From Clostridiales bacterium UBA1779 (GTDB lineage: Bacteria > Bacillota > Clostridia > Oscillospirales > CAG-272), in assembly GCA_002314565.1 (NCBI GenBank), contig DCGL01000162.1, positions 1 through 11,584 on the forward strand: a DNA stretch of 11,584 nucleotides, read 5' to 3'. The notes beneath the pieces are model-generated. The model worked only from the letters and a program-made list of their open reading frames with translations. It ran no database searches and was not told where the DNA came from. Each line of letters begins with the position of its first letter. The stretch's first letter is position 1. The position numbers and the translations under genes are program-made. This document shows positions 1-6,748 of the stretch, one piece after another.

Positions 1-12
1 CAGATTATAAAA

Positions 13-1704
13 ATGAAAAAAACAAGTATTATATGTGTTCTTCTTCTTTGCATAGTCCTTCTGAATTTCACAGTATGCGCTGACGATCTGCCGACCATTC
101 CGATTAACACCTCGCCGGTTGTCAGTATTAAGCTTACAAGCGTTCCGAAAAAGCTGACCTACTTCGTAGGTGAGGATATAGACGTTACGGGCGGCGTTCT
201 GGTGCTGACTCATAAGGACGGCAAAACCGAGACGTACAAGCTCGTGCGCAGCTGGTGCGGCGACATCGACAGCTACTCTCCGGGGAAGGTCACGGTCTTC
301 GTCGATTACCCGAACAGACAGGGCTACAGCGGAGTCAATCCGTCGTTTACCGTTAATTTTATTACTCCCGAAGTTTCAAAAATTTCCGTCGAAAAACTGC
401 CGGACAAAACCGAATACTACACGGGCGATAAATTCGAAACCAACGGAATTCAGGTTTTTGCCGAATATACGAACGGGGACAGATTCGATATTACCAATGA
501 AGTTAAGTTCTCGGGCTTTGACGGCGGAAAGGCAGGGAAGCAGGAAATCATTTGTTCATACACCGCCGCGGGAAAAACGGTGACGACAAGCTTCAACGTT
601 TACGTAACCCAGCTCGGCGTCGTTTCCGCTAAGGTAACCGTGAACCCTGCAAGAATTGAATTCATCGAAGGGGAAGAACTGAGCCTTGAAGGAATCGAAG
701 TGACTCTTCATTATAACGACGGCAAAGACGTCGCAGTATCGGATCTGTCCGAACTCAGCTGTGAGGGCTTCAACCCGAAAAAGCTCGGTGAACAGCATCT
801 CAGAGTATATTGCCGCGGGGCGGCCGCAGATCTGACCGTCAAGGTTGTGATATCCGCAACTCACACGCATACTCCCGGTGAGCTGACGCTTGCAAAAAAG
901 CCGAACTGCACCGAGGAAGGCGTCAGCTATGCCTATTGTACGGTCTGCGGTGAAATCGCAAGCGCCGTGCTGGCCGATGCTCTCGGTCACGAATGGGGGG
1001 AGTGGAAAATAAAAGAGGAGCCCACTGTCGAGCTCGAAGGGAAGAGAGAACGCATCTGTTCTGTCTGCTACGCTGCGGATATTGAAAAAATCGAGCCCCT
1101 GTCACTCAGCTTCGCACTTGAAGACCTGTCCCTGATATATTCCGACGGTCAGGCCTTCCCGGCAGGAACCTCCGCACGGGGATTGAAATTCGTAATGCCG
1201 GAAAACTCGTCTTCAATCTCTGATGAATTTCGGAGGCTTTACGAGTATTATGCCGACCTTTCCTCGGCACTCGACGGGCGAAATGAAGCGGTCATTGCCG
1301 TATATTCACTGAATTTTTCATCCTTCGGCGATGACGCCGAACTTGACGGCGGAGTCACCGTATCTGTTCCCGCTGCCCTGCAGGACTGCGAAAGCGCTTA
1401 CTTGAGCTGCAGCATTCAAGAAATCGAACAGTCCTTTGATCAGACGACCGGCAGAGTCACGCTGAGAGTAAACGACGCAATTCCCGCAGAGGGTATGACC
1501 TTTGCCGTTGTCGCCGTTTTCCCCGAAGAAACCACTGCCGAACCCGTTGAAACCGAGGCTCCCGAAACGACCGAAGCTGCCTTCGAACCGTCTGAAAACG
1601 CAAAGCAGCTCTCGAAGACACTTCTCATCGCTGCCGTCTGCGTTGTCTTCGTCACCGCCGCCGGATTTATCGTTTCATCGGTGGTAAAGAAGAGAAGATA
1701 TTGA
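13..1704 (+). CDS. Secreted membrane-anchored protein with three bacterial Ig-like (Big_3) repeats
   Basis: A surface protein of 563 residues. Residues 1-23 form a signal peptide: MKK, a hydrophobic core, and a likely cut after VCA. Three repeated beta-rich units follow at about 36-117, 121-198 and 203-280. Each starts with a V-x-K-like strand, then a P-x-x-x-x-Y/F-x-x-G-E/D turn and a G-I/V-x-V strand, the pattern of the Big_3 family. Residues 283-362 form a module with two CxxC pairs (309-312 and 349-352) around a GHEWGEW motif, common in extracellular proteins of gut clostridia and perhaps metal-binding or disulfide-bonded. Residues 363-503 match nothing I recognise. A Thr/Glu/Pro-rich stalk (504-527), a membrane helix (about 536-557) and a KKRRY tail anchor the C-terminus; there is no LPXTG motif. 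Only 12 bases precede the ATG, with no visible Shine-Dalgarno site, and the frame stays open to the window edge. The signal peptide makes this start likely. Binding partner unknown; adhesion or envelope scaffolding is inference. Confidence 0.85.
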   Translation: MKKTSIICVLLLCIVLLNFTVCADDLPTIPINTSPVVSIKLTSVPKKLTYFVGEDIDVTGGVLVLTHKDGKTETYKLVRSWCGDIDSYSPGKVTVFVDYPNRQGYSGVNPSFTVNFITPEVSKISVEKLPDKTEYYTGDKFETNGIQVFAEYTNGDRFDITNEVKFSGFDGGKAGKQEIICSYTAAGKTVTTSFNVYVTQLGVVSAKVTVNPARIEFIEGEELSLEGIEVTLHYNDGKDVAVSDLSELSCEGFNPKKLGEQHLRVYCRGAAADLTVKVVISATHTHTPGELTLAKKPNCTEEGVSYAYCTVCGEIASAVLADALGHEWGEWKIKEEPTVELEGKRERICSVCYAADIEKIEPLSLSFALEDLSLIYSDGQAFPAGTSARGLKFVMPENSSSISDEFRRLYEYYADLSSALDGRNEAVIAVYSLNFSSFGDDAELDGGVTVSVPAALQDCESAYLSCSIQEIEQSFDQTTGRVTLRVNDAIPAEGMTFAVVAVFPEETTAEPVETEAPETTEAAFEPSENAKQLSKTLLIAAVCVVFVTAAGFIVSSVVKKRRY

Positions 1705-1714
1705 CAAAATGAAA

Positions 1715-1851
1715 GCCTCATCCGTCACGGCATAAGCCGTGCCACCTTCCCCACGGGAGAAAGCAAGGATAAGTAATACGTTCCCGCCCTCTTGCCTTCC
1801 CCACGGGGGAAGGTGGCAATTTTCGCGTCAGCGAAAATTGCCGGATGAGGC
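1715..1851. repeat. Nested inverted-repeat element (MITE/REP-like), four-way-junction fold
   Basis: The ends are perfect 10-base inverted repeats, gcctcatccg (1715-1724) and cggatgaggc (1842-1851). Inside are three further arms. A hairpin has the stem cacggc/gccgtg (1726-1731 with 1736-1741). A long arm is closed by gccaccttcccc (1741-1752) pairing with 1806-1817. A third hairpin has a perfect 10-bp stem and loop gtca (1817-1826 with 1831-1840). The whole would fold as a four-way junction in RNA or a cruciform in DNA. It has no coding potential. From memory, similar elements with a GGTGGCA-type arm and GACGGAGGG-like ends are scattered in Clostridia genomes; I could not check this. Confidence 0.75.
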
Positions 1852-1867
1852 TCGTAAACAAAAATTC

Positions 1868-1887
1868 AGCCGGGCTTTTGCCCGGCT
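1868..1887. terminator. Bidirectional intrinsic terminator between convergent genes
   Basis: A perfect 8-bp GC-rich stem (agccgggc/gcccggct) closes a TTTT loop. On the plus strand it is followed by GCG and then TTTT; on the minus strand by GAA, TTTTT and G. It can therefore end both the surface-protein transcript from the left and the carD transcript, whose stop codon is only 5 bases away. Confidence 0.85.
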
Positions 1888-1892
1888 GCGTT

Positions 1893-2399
1893 TTATTGTT
1901 CTGCTTCAATAATTTCGTTTATTATTCGGTTGATTTCGTCGCGGCACATACCGAGGACGTCGGCAAGCTCACCGTAGAGACAGGTGCGGGCGGTGTGTTC
2001 GTAATCGTTGTCGAGATCGGGAAGACGGCGGCGGGATTTCTTGAAATCGAGGCGCCGGCGGGCAACGGTCTTGATGATTCTGACGTAATCTTCAAGATTC
2101 GTGGAATTCAGAGTGTCGCGGTAGACATCTCTTCTTTTCTTTTCAACGGGAACCGATACGCACTCTATGCCCGGAATTAAACTGAAAAGCCTTCTGGCTT
2201 CATCGACTGAAACAAGATCCCTCAGGATGATATTGCCGCCCTCGGTGGGAGTATAAATCATTAGGTTTGAGGTACTGTCTATAGGTGCCAGAACATAGAA
2301 GAGGCGGGCATCGTTTTCGTCGAAGGGGGACGAACGAATATCGTTTACTTTGCATACACCGTTGGTGCCGTATACAACATGATCTCCGACTGCGTACAT
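1893..2399 (-). CDS. CarD-family transcriptional regulator
   Basis: A 168-residue protein of the CarD/CdnL family, which binds the RNA polymerase beta subunit and upstream promoter DNA to stabilise open complexes. The N-terminal RNAP-interacting (Tudor-like) domain spans about 1-60. It opens with MYAVGDHVVYGTNGVCKV, the usual clostridial CarD start, and runs through YVLAPI and MIYTPTE. The C-terminal half is helical and basic (about 88-126 has the RRR and KKSRRR clusters), followed by the LYGELADVLGM segment seen in the family, and is expected to contact DNA. The frame stays open to an ATG at 2462, but the 2399 start is preferred. It has AAGGAG 8 bases upstream, begins at the conserved motif, and the longer version would start inside the -35 box. 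The gene diverges from rny and is probably transcribed alone, ending at the 1868-1887 terminator. Which promoters it controls here is unknown. Confidence 0.92.
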   Translation of the reverse strand: MYAVGDHVVYGTNGVCKVNDIRSSPFDENDARLFYVLAPIDSTSNLMIYTPTEGGNIILRDLVSVDEARRLFSLIPGIECVSVPVEKKRRDVYRDTLNSTNLEDYVRIIKTVARRRLDFKKSRRRLPDLDNDYEHTARTCLYGELADVLGMCRDEINRIINEIIEAEQ

Positions 2400-2407
2400 T
2401 ACCGCAT

Positions 2408-2413
2408 CTCCTT
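2408..2413 (-). promoter_or_regulatory. Ribosome binding site that fixes the carD start
   Basis: AAGGAG on the minus strand, 8 bases upstream of the ATG at 2399. No comparable site precedes the alternative ATG at 2462. Confidence 0.85.
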
Positions 2414-2433
2414 TCACTTTTATGTCAGCATCA

Positions 2434-2462
2434 ATTATACAACATTTTTTATTGTTTGTCAA
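2434..2462 (-). promoter_or_regulatory. Sigma-A promoter of carD
   Basis: Reading the minus strand, TTGACA (2457-2462) and TATAAT (2434-2439) are separated by exactly 17 bases, a perfect match to the housekeeping consensus. Transcription should start near 2427, giving a leader of about 28 bases. Confidence 0.9.
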
Positions 2463-2572
2463 TTATTAATTTTATATTTCATATAAATGACTATTTATTC
2501 GTTAAAAATTCGACAAAGTATAATAATATTAAATAATATTCACTGCTGTATCACATATTCTTCCGCAATTTA

Positions 2573-2601
2573 TTGACAAACGGCGCGATTTATTGTATAA
2601 T
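2573..2601 (+). promoter_or_regulatory. Sigma-A promoter of rny
   Basis: TTGACA (2573-2578) and TATAAT (2596-2601) with a 17-base spacer, again a perfect consensus. Expected start is near 2608, giving a leader of about 60 bases that ends in AAGGAGG (2658-2664), 6 bases before the rny ATG. The spacer begins with AAC and ends with TTG, exactly as in the carD promoter on the other strand. Confidence 0.9.
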
Positions 2602-2670
2602 TATCAAATAATGCGGTACTTTTGGCCGCTTTAATTTCTTATTACTTTATTATATAAAAGGAGGTGCATT

Positions 2671-4254
2671 ATGCCCTTTTCAGACCTGGTAAAGGTTATC
2701 GCCTTTGCCGCCGGCGGTCTGGTTGTCGGAGCACTCATCGGTATTTTCATCGGTATTGCAATCCGCAAGCAGAAAGCCGAAAAACTTATCGGTTCAGCTG
2801 AAGAACATGCCCGTAAAATCGAGGATGACGCCAAGGTAAAAGCTGCCGTCGATTCTCAGAAGGTCCTTATGGACACAACCAAAATGGCTGACCAGATGAG
2901 AGCCGAGGCTGAGAGAATCAGAGCAGACGCAGAACGCGAAAGCAACCGCAGACGTTCCGAAGCCGCAAAAGCCGAAGCAAGACTCGCCCAGAAGGAAGAT
3001 AATCTCGACAAGAAATCCGAACAGCTCGAAAAGAAGAACGAAGTACTGGACGGAAAGCTTAAAGAGATAGATTCGATAAAGGCTGAGGCAGAACAGGCCC
3101 GCGAAGCCCAGAAGAGCAAACTTGAAGAACTTTCCGGACTTACGTCCGAAGAGGCAAAGGAAAAGCTTATGGCTTCAATGGAAGAAGCTGCCAAATTCGA
3201 CTTTTCTCAGAGACTCACTGAGATGGAGGAAGAATTCAAGGACACTGCCGACGACAAGGCAAGAAACATCGTATCCCTCGCAATTCAGAGAATTGCCGCC
3301 GATCACGTATCAGAGGCAACCATCACAACCGTCCAGATTCCCAATGAAGAGATGAAAGGACGCATCATCGGCCGTGAAGGACGCAACATTCAGAAGCTCG
3401 AAACACTGACCGGTGTTGAACTTATCATCGACGATACTCCCAATGCCATAACGGTTTCCGGCTTTGACCCCGTCAGACGCGAAATGGCAAGACTCACACT
3501 TGAAAAGCTCATCTCCGACGGCAGAATTCATCCTGCAAGAATCGAAGAGTGCTATGAAAAATCCAAGCATGAGGTTGAGGCAGGGGTCAAGCAGGCCGGT
3601 GAACGTGCCACTTACGAAACAGGAGTTCACGGACTTCATCCCGACCTTATCAAGCTCCTCGGCCGTCTGCGCTACAGAACCAGCTACGGTCAGAACGTGC
3701 TCAAACATTCGGTTGAGGTCTCCTTCCTTTCCGGAATTATGGCCGCTGAACTCGGTGTTGACGTAGCAACCGCCAAACGTGCCGGTCTGCTTCACGATAT
3801 AGGCAAGGCCTTCCCTCACGATGTTGAAGGAACCCACGTCGAAATCGGTGTTAACTGCGCAAAGAAATACAAGGAAAGCCGTGAAGTTATTCACGCCATC
3901 GAGGCTCATCACAACGACGTTGAACCTCAGACGGTAATCGCAATCATCGTTCAGGCTGCCGATGCAATTTCAGCCGCAAGACCCGGCGCCCGCCGTGAAG
4001 ACCTTGAAAACTACATCAAGCGTCTTGAAAAGCTTGAAGAGATTGCAACCGGCTTCAACGGTATCGAAAAAGCTTATGCAATTCAGGCCGGCCGTGAGCT
4101 GAGAGTCATGGTCAAGCCCGAGGACGTAAACGACGAGGCAATGAAGGTTATCGCCCGTGACATCGCCGCCAAGATCAAGGAAGAGGTCAAGTACCCCGGC
4201 CAGATCAAGGTGCACCTCATCCGCGAATCCAGAGCCGTCGATTACGCGAAGTAA
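2671..4254 (+). CDS. rny: Ribonuclease Y (membrane-anchored endoribonuclease)
   Basis: RNase Y starts bulk mRNA decay by single-strand endonucleolytic cuts in many Gram-positive bacteria and is tethered to the inner face of the membrane. The 527-residue length is normal for the family. In order: one N-terminal membrane helix (about 8-31); a long charged coiled coil (about 33-200) rich in Ala, Glu and Lys; a KH RNA-binding domain (about 218-282) with its GREG loop at 234-237; and an HD phosphohydrolase domain with the metal-binding His-Asp pair at 375-376 in LLHDIGK. The C-terminus also matches the family (HLIRESRAVDYAK). The start is set by AAGGAGG 6 bases upstream. The gene has its own promoter and terminator, so it appears monocistronic. 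No recA, ymdB or other common rny neighbour is visible in the window. Function is certain from the family; regulation is inferred. Confidence 0.98.
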   Translation: MPFSDLVKVIAFAAGGLVVGALIGIFIGIAIRKQKAEKLIGSAEEHARKIEDDAKVKAAVDSQKVLMDTTKMADQMRAEAERIRADAERESNRRRSEAAKAEARLAQKEDNLDKKSEQLEKKNEVLDGKLKEIDSIKAEAEQAREAQKSKLEELSGLTSEEAKEKLMASMEEAAKFDFSQRLTEMEEEFKDTADDKARNIVSLAIQRIAADHVSEATITTVQIPNEEMKGRIIGREGRNIQKLETLTGVELIIDDTPNAITVSGFDPVRREMARLTLEKLISDGRIHPARIEECYEKSKHEVEAGVKQAGERATYETGVHGLHPDLIKLLGRLRYRTSYGQNVLKHSVEVSFLSGIMAAELGVDVATAKRAGLLHDIGKAFPHDVEGTHVEIGVNCAKKYKESREVIHAIEAHHNDVEPQTVIAIIVQAADAISAARPGARREDLENYIKRLEKLEEIATGFNGIEKAYAIQAGRELRVMVKPEDVNDEAMKVIARDIAAKIKEEVKYPGQIKVHLIRESRAVDYAK

Positions 4255-4275
4255 TAAGTTTACGAACGGTAATAT

Positions 4276-4311
4276 AAAAAGAGCAAAGACATCAGTGCCT
4301 TTGCTCTTTTT
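4276..4311 (+). terminator. Intrinsic terminator of rny
   Basis: A perfect 13-bp inverted repeat, aaaaagagcaaag (4276-4288) with ctttgctcttttt (4299-4311), around a 10-base loop. The descending arm ends in five T. It lies 22 bases after the rny stop codon. Confidence 0.88.
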
Positions 4312-4326
4312 GTATGACGGGCATAT

Positions 4327-4403
4327 CAATGCTCTGCGGTGAAAGTCCGCTGGGAGGTAGTTACCGACCAACCCGAAAGCGACTCCCAAGGTTTGTATCA
4401 TTG
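4327..4403 (+). other. Possible structured-RNA remnant after the rny terminator
   Basis: This non-coding stretch has nested pairing. An outer caatg/cattg (4327-4331 with 4399-4403) encloses a small hairpin gcgg/ccgc (4336-4339 with 4347-4350, loop TGAAAGT) and a second stem gggag/ctccc (4352-4356 with 4383-4387) that contains ggta/tacc-like pairing and a CGAAAG turn. The GGTGAAAGTCC string resembles strings found in group II introns and in cobalamin riboswitches, but the rest of neither motif is present. It lies upstream of the next promoter, so it is not a leader of the following gene from that promoter. Identity uncertain; it may be the end of a lost mobile intron or element. Confidence 0.3.
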
Positions 4404-4413
4404 CTGATTATCC

Positions 4414-4442
4414 TTGCAATATGTGAAGTTTTGGTGTATAAT
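4414..4442 (+). promoter_or_regulatory. Probable sigma-A promoter of the Cys-rich membrane protein gene
   Basis: TATAAT (4437-4442) is a perfect -10 box, with TTGCAA (4414-4419) 17 bases upstream as a partial -35 (4 of 6 matches). The leader to the ATG at 4503 would be about 54 bases. Confidence 0.6.
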
Positions 4443-4502
4443 TGGGTTATATCCACGTGCTTCAGAGAGAGCCTATGTTTTTTATGAAGGGAGTCGTTTG
4501 TT

Positions 4503-5375
4503 ATGGATGATACTTATTGCGGTAAAAAATGCGAAGACTGTGCTTCAAGAGAGGCCTTGAATTGTCCGGGTTGCCAAAAGGGACCGGGAAGCATTATTAA
4601 GGGCGACTGTCCTCTCGCAATATGCTGCGTGAGAAAATGTCTTGACAACTGTAAGACTTGTAACCAATCAACGTACTGCGAGTTGTTAAGTCAAAGTAAT
4701 TGTGCGGCAGATGAAAGACTCAGAAAAGCGGAACAGGGAAAATTGCGTCAGGAAACGAATGCTGTCAGTGCCGGAAAATTAACGGAGGAATTCCGTTTAC
4801 TTTTCTGGCTGTGGTTTCCGTTGTTGATATCAGGTTTGCTGTCTTCAGACAGTTTGCTGCCATTATCCGAGACGTTTATTTTATTCGGGAATGTATTGAA
4901 TATTGCTTGTTACATAGCATATGCAGTAACTTTATTATTTATGGCCTCAAGTGACACACGATATCGTTCTTCAGGTATTTTCTTACTGCTTTTTGTTTTA
5001 TGTGAAGCTTTCAGACGGATATTATCAGGAGGATCAGAAGTGCCGGAATGGGCTGGGATTTTTGATATTCTTTCGTCTGTATTGTGTATTATCAGCAAGT
5101 ATTTTGAGATTAATGCGCATTCCGGAGTCCTGGAAAAGTTGGATTCCGATTTGTCTGATAAATGGAAAAAATTGTTGAAAATAGATATTGCATCTTTGCT
5201 GATATCATCCGTCGGTGCTTTAATAATTTCATTTTTACCAATTCTCGGTACGATTGCAACTTTGGCAGGACTAATCGGAATTTTGATTTGCGAAATTATT
5301 GAGATAGTATACCTTAAACGTTCTGCCGATTCTATGAGATTAATACAAACGGTTCCGTTCAAAGATAATAATTAA
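4503..5375 (+). CDS. DUF3795-like Cys-rich domain fused to a multi-pass membrane region
   Basis: A 290-residue protein of unknown function. The first 67 residues hold 13 cysteines (6, 10, 13, 21, 24, 36, 41, 42, 46, 50, 53, 59, 67) in CxxxCxxC, CPxC and CxxC spacings with a GDCPLAICC segment. This is the pattern of the DUF3795 family, thought to bind zinc or another metal. A charged linker (about 68-95) leads to five or six hydrophobic segments at about 98-117, 123-148, 157-171, 186-200, 226-244 and 246-270, so the Cys-rich part probably faces the cytoplasm. GAAGGGAG lies 8 bases before the ATG. The gene is clearly richer in A+T than its neighbours (many TTA, TTG, ATA and ATT codons), which suggests horizontal gain. 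It stands alone between the rny terminator and the palindrome at 5400-5474. A metal-sensing or redox role at the membrane is only a guess. Confidence 0.75.
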   Translation: MDDTYCGKKCEDCASREALNCPGCQKGPGSIIKGDCPLAICCVRKCLDNCKTCNQSTYCELLSQSNCAADERLRKAEQGKLRQETNAVSAGKLTEEFRLLFWLWFPLLISGLLSSDSLLPLSETFILFGNVLNIACYIAYAVTLLFMASSDTRYRSSGIFLLLFVLCEAFRRILSGGSEVPEWAGIFDILSSVLCIISKYFEINAHSGVLEKLDSDLSDKWKKLLKIDIASLLISSVGALIISFLPILGTIATLAGLIGILICEIIEIVYLKRSADSMRLIQTVPFKDNN

Positions 5376-5399
5376 GGATAATAAATTGTCCGTTTCATC

Positions 5400-5474
5400 A
5401 GTATGACAGGGGACGGTTCTTTTGTCATCTCGCTGTTTTGGCGAGATGACAAAAGAACCGTCCCCTGTCATATT
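5400..5474. repeat. REP-like palindrome with a perfect 31-bp stem
   Basis: The arms 5403-5433 and 5441-5471 are exact reverse complements around a 7-base loop (tgttttg); a few more pairs extend outward. Each arm carries the core gacaggggacggttct. The palindrome sits between two convergent genes, 24 bases after one stop and 11 before the other. Its hairpin probably blocks 3' exonucleases or ends transcription, although no T-run follows it on either strand. From memory, palindromes with GGGGACGGTTCTTTTGTC-type arms are dispersed in many bacterial genomes; I could not check this. Confidence 0.85.
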
Positions 5475-5485
5475 CAGGTTGTATT

Positions 5486-6748
5486 TCACCCGATTTCGTA
5501 TCCGTCGGTGGTGGCAGTGACCGTTGATTCGAAGAAGGCGGTCATGGCGCTGACGAGGCTTTCAACGTCTGAAACGGCGGCCGTTTCGACGGCGGAGTGC
5601 ATGGCAAGCTGGGGAAGACCGATATCGACGGTCATAACGGGAACGTTTGTGTTCGAGATGGAGCCGAGCGTTCCGCCGCCGATGACGTTCGCCTTGTTAT
5701 AGAAAACCTGCGGTTTTATCGAAGCTTTCGCACAGATTTCGGCAAATACGGCGTGTGACAGACCGTCGGTCGTGTATTTCTGCGAGGCATTGTATTTGAC
5801 TATGAAGCCCTTTCCGAGGGAGGTTCCGTACTCTGAATCTGAAGCCTCGCGGTAATTAGGATGAGTGGCGTGTCCGTTGTCCGCGCTGACCATCATACTG
5901 TTATTTAACATATCAAGGTATCTCTCACCGGCTATTGACGACAGAACGTCATAAAGCAGGGGGGAAGCGGCGCCTTGTTTCGTTGCATTTCCGACCTCTT
6001 CGTTGTCGAAAAGAACGAAAACGTTTGTTGCCTTGTTATCCTTCGCGTTCAGAAATCCCTTCAGAGTCGTGAAAACGCAGCCGAGGTCATCGAGTCTCGG
6101 AACCATATAAAGCCCGTTGTCCGCTCCGAAAACGCTGCCTCTCTGACGTACGTAGGTGAACAGGTCGTGAGAAATGATGTCCTGCTCACCGATATCAAGC
6201 TGCTTTGCTATGATGCTGAGAATGGTTTCCCCGTTCTTATCGGCAGAGAAAAGGGGACGCATATCCTTTGCGACGTCCGGCTTGAAGCCCTCGTTGATGT
6301 TCCTCTGGAAATGGATGCACAGGCTCGGAATAACGAGCAGGTCGCGATCAATATTTACGGTTTTGACGGCAACGGAGCCGTTCTTTCTGTAACAGACTCT
6401 TCCGGCGACCGACAGGGGACGGTCAAACCAGGTGTAATTTATCATTCCGCCGTATTTTTCCACGTCAACGAGCGAGCAGCAGCCTGAGCCCTTTTCACAG
6501 CCGATGCGCAATCTGTACGAGGGGGAATCCCCGTGCGCCGCGGAAATCATAAAGCCCTCCGCATTTTTGCGGTAAACGAAGGCTATGAGCGAGGAATAGC
6601 GGACGTAAAAATATCGGCCTCCGTCCTCAAGACAGTCAAACTTTTCGATGCGGGAAAAGCCGTTTTGAACCAGCATTTCCGAGACGGTTTCCACGGAATG
6701 GTACATGGTCGGGCATTTTTCTATGAAATCAAACAGTTCGTTAATCAT
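5486..6748 (-). CDS. M18 family aminopeptidase (aspartyl aminopeptidase-like)
   Basis: A cytoplasmic di-zinc aminopeptidase of 420 residues, the usual bacterial M18 length. These enzymes remove N-terminal residues, often acidic ones, from peptides. The expected ligands are present, assigned by comparison with mammalian aspartyl aminopeptidase: His72 (AAHGDSP), bridging Asp220 (PRLDDLG), Glu250/Glu251 as catalytic base and ligand (FDNEEVG), Asp290 (SADNGHATHPNY), and His384 (LAMHSAVE). The family motif FDRPLSVAGRV lies at 108-118. The ATG overlaps the stop of the upstream fusion gene by 4 bases (ATGA, 6745-6748), with AAAGGA upstream, so translation is probably coupled. It is the last gene of the operon. 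Exact specificity cannot be read, and a link to the cell-wall gene before it is not evident. Confidence 0.93.
   Translation of the reverse strand: MINELFDFIEKCPTMYHSVETVSEMLVQNGFSRIEKFDCLEDGGRYFYVRYSSLIAFVYRKNAEGFMISAAHGDSPSYRLRIGCEKGSGCCSLVDVEKYGGMINYTWFDRPLSVAGRVCYRKNGSVAVKTVNIDRDLLVIPSLCIHFQRNINEGFKPDVAKDMRPLFSADKNGETILSIIAKQLDIGEQDIISHDLFTYVRQRGSVFGADNGLYMVPRLDDLGCVFTTLKGFLNAKDNKATNVFVLFDNEEVGNATKQGAASPLLYDVLSSIAGERYLDMLNNSMMVSADNGHATHPNYREASDSEYGTSLGKGFIVKYNASQKYTTDGLSHAVFAEICAKASIKPQVFYNKANVIGGGTLGSISNTNVPVMTVDIGLPQLAMHSAVETAAVSDVESLVSAMTAFFESTVTATTDGYEIG

Noticed and set aside
2400..2462. A longer carD start at the ATG at 2462
   Set aside because: The extension lacks a ribosome binding site, contains the -10 and -35 boxes, and precedes the conserved family N-terminus.
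4333..4400. Cobalamin riboswitch suggested by GGTGAAAGTCC
   Set aside because: The conserved CCCGCnACUGU core and the other required helices are absent, and a separate promoter lies between this site and the next gene.
4314..4487. A 57-codon open frame (ATG at 4314 or 4329) with a basic stretch and then a hydrophobic segment, ending just before the Cys-rich gene
   Set aside because: No Shine-Dalgarno site precedes either ATG, the frame runs through the rny terminator edge, the RNA-like stems and the promoter, and it matches nothing known. It is probably a chance reading of non-coding DNA.
4312..5410. Similar 10-base strings gtatgacggg (4312) and gtatgacagg (5401) as target-site duplications of the island
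   Set aside because: They differ by one base, and the right-hand copy is part of the palindrome arm, so chance is likely.
6411..6423. A 13-base match to the palindrome core (gacaggggacggt) inside the M18 gene
   Set aside because: It encodes the conserved M18 motif FDRPLSV on the other strand and has no inverted partner, so the match is best explained by chance.
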